Source: Gemmatimonadaceae bacterium
GTDB lineage: Bacteria; Gemmatimonadota; Gemmatimonadetes; Gemmatimonadales; Gemmatimonadaceae
Direction: 5' to 3'
Assembly: GCA_025357975.1 (NCBI GenBank)
Contig: JANYKY010000413.1
Location: forward strand, 1-8,602
DNA: 8,602 nt
Below the pieces are notes generated by a model. It made no database searches. It saw only the letters and a program-made list of their open reading frames with translations, and had not been told where the DNA came from. Position numbers and translations under genes: made by a program. Every line of letters starts with the position of its first letter. Within the stretch, counting starts at the first letter, position 1. This document shows, one piece after another, positions 7,327 through 8,602 of the stretch.

Positions 7327-7653
7327 GTGACGTCAGACTTCCAATTCGTTGATGAAGGCCGGACATTTTTCTGTTCGGTTGAAGCGCCTCGCCATGCTGG
7401 CATGCCACCGTGGTGGTGGTTTTATCTTGGCGAACGTGACAGAAGCACGCGTTATGCGCCGTTCGCTGCCTCACCGGGAGACACAAAAAAATCGGTGCAG
7501 GCTCGTATTATCCAGTTCTATGCTGAGGTTCAGGCCATCGCAGCGAGGCCGGTTCAGCCGCGCAATCAGCGGCCTGCGTGGCACAAGCCGGCGATTCCTC
7601 CCGCAGGCGCCGTTGTGGCGACCGCGGAAGCAGCGGCCGCGGCGAACGACTAA
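7327..7653 (+). CDS. Small conserved-looking protein of unknown function
   Basis: A 108-residue protein starting at GTG 7327, with AAGGGG (7317-7322) four bases upstream as the ribosome binding site. Residues 1-46 look like a compact beta-type fold with a striking aromatic cluster, PPWWWFYLGERDRSTRYAPF (27-46). Residues 50-73 (TKKSVQARIIQFYAEVQAIAA) are probably one helix, and 74-108 form a Pro- then Ala-rich tail that is probably disordered. There is no signal peptide or membrane segment, so it should be cytoplasmic. I do not recognise a family. The gene lies 74 bases after the histidine kinase gene and is closed by its own strong terminator, so it could be the last gene of that operon or stand alone. 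The overlapping frame 7349-7666 is Arg-rich and looks like a shadow. Real coding potential is likely; function is unknown. Confidence 0.75.
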   Translation: MTSDFQFVDEGRTFFCSVEAPRHAGMPPWWWFYLGERDRSTRYAPFAASPGDTKKSVQARIIQFYAEVQAIAARPVQPRNQRPAWHKPAIPPAGAVVATAEAAAAAND

Positions 7654-7669
7654 CGCTTCGAGATAGAGG

Positions 7670-7710
7670 AAAAAACTCTGGCCGTCTTAATTGCGCGGCC
7701 AGAGTTTTTT
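7670..7710. terminator. Strong intrinsic terminator after the 108-residue protein gene
   Basis: A perfect 15-base inverted repeat (7670-7684 with 7696-7710) surrounds an 11-base loop. The stem core CTCTGGCCG is preceded by six A and the right arm CGGCCAGAG is followed by seven T, so a U run follows the stem. It lies 16 bases after the stop of the upstream gene and separates it from the downstream membrane protein gene. The symmetry means it could also work on the minus strand, although no minus-strand gene is near. Confidence 0.9.
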
Positions 7711-7830
7711 TGCAAGTATCCAACGGCCGATTACCACCGAGCTCTTGATGTGTTCGAGGTTGATACACCGCGTACATTTTATGCACGGTCAAATTTGTCC
7801 TCTTGCGCCTTGTCCTGCCTTGGTATTCCA

Positions 7831-7859
7831 TTGACGCGGCCCGTCCGATCTGCCGATAT
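7831..7859 (+). promoter_or_regulatory. Possible promoter for the DUF4396 gene
   Basis: TTGACG (7831-7836), a five of six match to the -35 consensus, is followed after 17 bases by CGATAT (7854-7859), a poor -10. Transcription would start near 7866, giving a leader of about 30 bases before ATG 7895. The gene must have a promoter downstream of the strong terminator at 7670-7710, and this is the best match I see in that gap. The motif evidence alone is weak. Confidence 0.35.
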
Positions 7860-7894
7860 CGTTCGTCTCTTTCACGCGCCCGCCAAAAGGACAT

Positions 7895-8602
7895 ATGATT
7901 CTTCAGCCCATCGACTACGTCGTCTACGCGTGGCTTTCTGTCGCGTTGCTATGCGCGCTTTATGTGGGGATCGACCAGTTCCGCAATAACCCGGAAGCGA
8001 AGGTGATGAAGTGGGGTTTCGTTCTCGTGACGCTGTATATGGGGCCGCTAGGTCTTCTGCTCTATGTAATGGCCGACAAGGAGCCGAGCCCCGGAACTCA
8101 CGAGTTGTTTGTCGCGCCTCTATGGAAGCAGGCAGTCGGATCAACGGTTCACTGTATTGCGGGCGATGCAACAGGGATCATACTCGCCGCGATTCTCACG
8201 GCGCTGCTCGGACTTTCGATGTGGGCCGACCTGCTGGTGGAATACTCTGCCGGATTTCTCTTCGGCTTGCTCATCTTTCAGTCGCTCTTCATGCGCGCGG
8301 TGATGGGCGGATCATACGCTGAAAACGTGCGCCGAAGCTTTTTGCCGGAACTCCTTTCGATGAACATGATGATGGCTGGCATGGCTCCAGTCATGACTCA
8401 TCTGATGATGGGGCGGGACATGCGCGCGATGTGGCCGGGCGAGCCACTCTTCTGGTTCGTGATGTCGCTCGGCGTAACTGCCGGGTTCGTACTCGCCTAC
8501 CCGGTCAATGTCTGGCTGGTTGCAAACAAAATGAAGCACGGCCTCATGACAGTGCGCGACGGAAACGTATCACAGCTGGGCGCTCACGAACCAGAAGAGT
8601 GG
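7895..8602 (+). CDS. DUF4396 multi-pass membrane protein (3' end off the window)
   Basis: An open frame of 236 codons from ATG 7895 that is still open at the right edge. AAAAGGA (7885-7891) just upstream is a purine-rich ribosome binding site, although with only three bases of spacing. Hydrophobic segments lie at about 8-26, 41-60, 88-109, 113-133, 152-172 and 185-210, giving an integral inner-membrane protein. The pattern WKQAVGSTVHCIAGDATGI (77-95), then AGFLFGLLIFQSLFMR (119-134), MGGSY, FLPELLSMNMMMAGM (149-163) and AYPVNVWLVANKMKHG (201-216) matches the DUF4396 family as I know it. Residues 156-179 hold ten methionines and one histidine, and His86-Cys87 lies in the conserved signature; both are possible metal ligands. 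No biochemical function is established for the family as far as I know. The C-terminal tail (221-236) is hydrophilic and the stop is probably near. The gene follows a strong terminator, so it starts its own transcription unit. Confidence 0.88.
   Translation, partial: MILQPIDYVVYAWLSVALLCALYVGIDQFRNNPEAKVMKWGFVLVTLYMGPLGLLLYVMADKEPSPGTHELFVAPLWKQAVGSTVHCIAGDATGIILAAILTALLGLSMWADLLVEYSAGFLFGLLIFQSLFMRAVMGGSYAENVRRSFLPELLSMNMMMAGMAPVMTHLMMGRDMRAMWPGEPLFWFVMSLGVTAGFVLAYPVNVWLVANKMKHGLMTVRDGNVSQLGAHEPEEW

Noticed and set aside
7508..7894. Minus-strand 128-codon open frame across the intergenic region
   Set aside because: It spans the strong terminator at 7670-7710 and overlaps the 108-residue protein gene; its product is Arg-rich with no motif.
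7872..8539. Open frames on both strands within the DUF4396 gene
   Set aside because: They are shadows of a frame with clear membrane segments and family signature motifs that runs off the right edge.
1..8602. Mobile element, phage, CRISPR, tRNA or defence system
   Set aside because: I saw no transposase, integrase, direct-repeat array, tRNA-like fold or recognised defence gene; composition is fairly uniform apart from short intergenic AT-rich segments. The STAND-type ATPase in the kinase alone is not enough to call an antiphage system.

Overview
The window looks like a stretch of a free-living, moderately GC-rich bacterium with a large signalling repertoire. The gene types (a soluble Ser/Thr kinase fused to a STAND-type ATPase and helical repeats, a FecR-domain membrane protein, a REC-GAF-histidine kinase with an extra C-terminal helical domain, a DUF4396 membrane protein) are what I would expect in Gemmatimonadota or Acidobacteriota. 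That assignment rests on gene content and general feel, not on a marker gene. Clear Shine-Dalgarno sequences are scarce at the starts of the larger genes.

Layout: (1) 1-615, minus strand: a FecR-domain protein with one membrane segment, cut by the left edge. (2) 633-4115, plus strand: an 1160-residue Ser/Thr kinase-ATPase-TPR protein, divergent from the FecR gene with only 17 bases between the two start codons. (3) 4142-4173: a strong symmetric terminator shared by the kinase gene and the convergent gene that follows. (4) 4198-4740, minus strand: a predicted secreted lipoprotein of unknown function. (5) 4741-4924: a divergent intergenic region with an AT-rich core. (6) 4925-7252, plus strand: a soluble REC-GAF-HisKA-HATPase protein carrying an additional C-terminal domain that resembles the N-terminal domain of RsbR-type stressosome proteins. 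(7) 7327-7653, plus strand: a 108-residue unknown protein with its own strong terminator at 7670-7710. (8) 7895-8602, plus strand: a DUF4396 multi-pass membrane protein with an extremely methionine-rich segment, cut by the right edge.

How the parts may work together: the left half pairs a membrane FecR-type regulator, whose cytoplasmic tail is rich in Ser, Thr and Pro, with a large cytoplasmic Ser/Thr kinase, which suggests (inference only) that the kinase and FecR protein act in one pathway. The right half holds a two-component protein without an obvious output domain, followed by two independently terminated or promoted genes. No mobile element, CRISPR array, tRNA, rRNA or phage gene was seen. 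I did not find a convincing new multi-gene system; the most notable points are the domain combinations, the FecR/kinase arrangement and the Met-rich DUF4396 protein.
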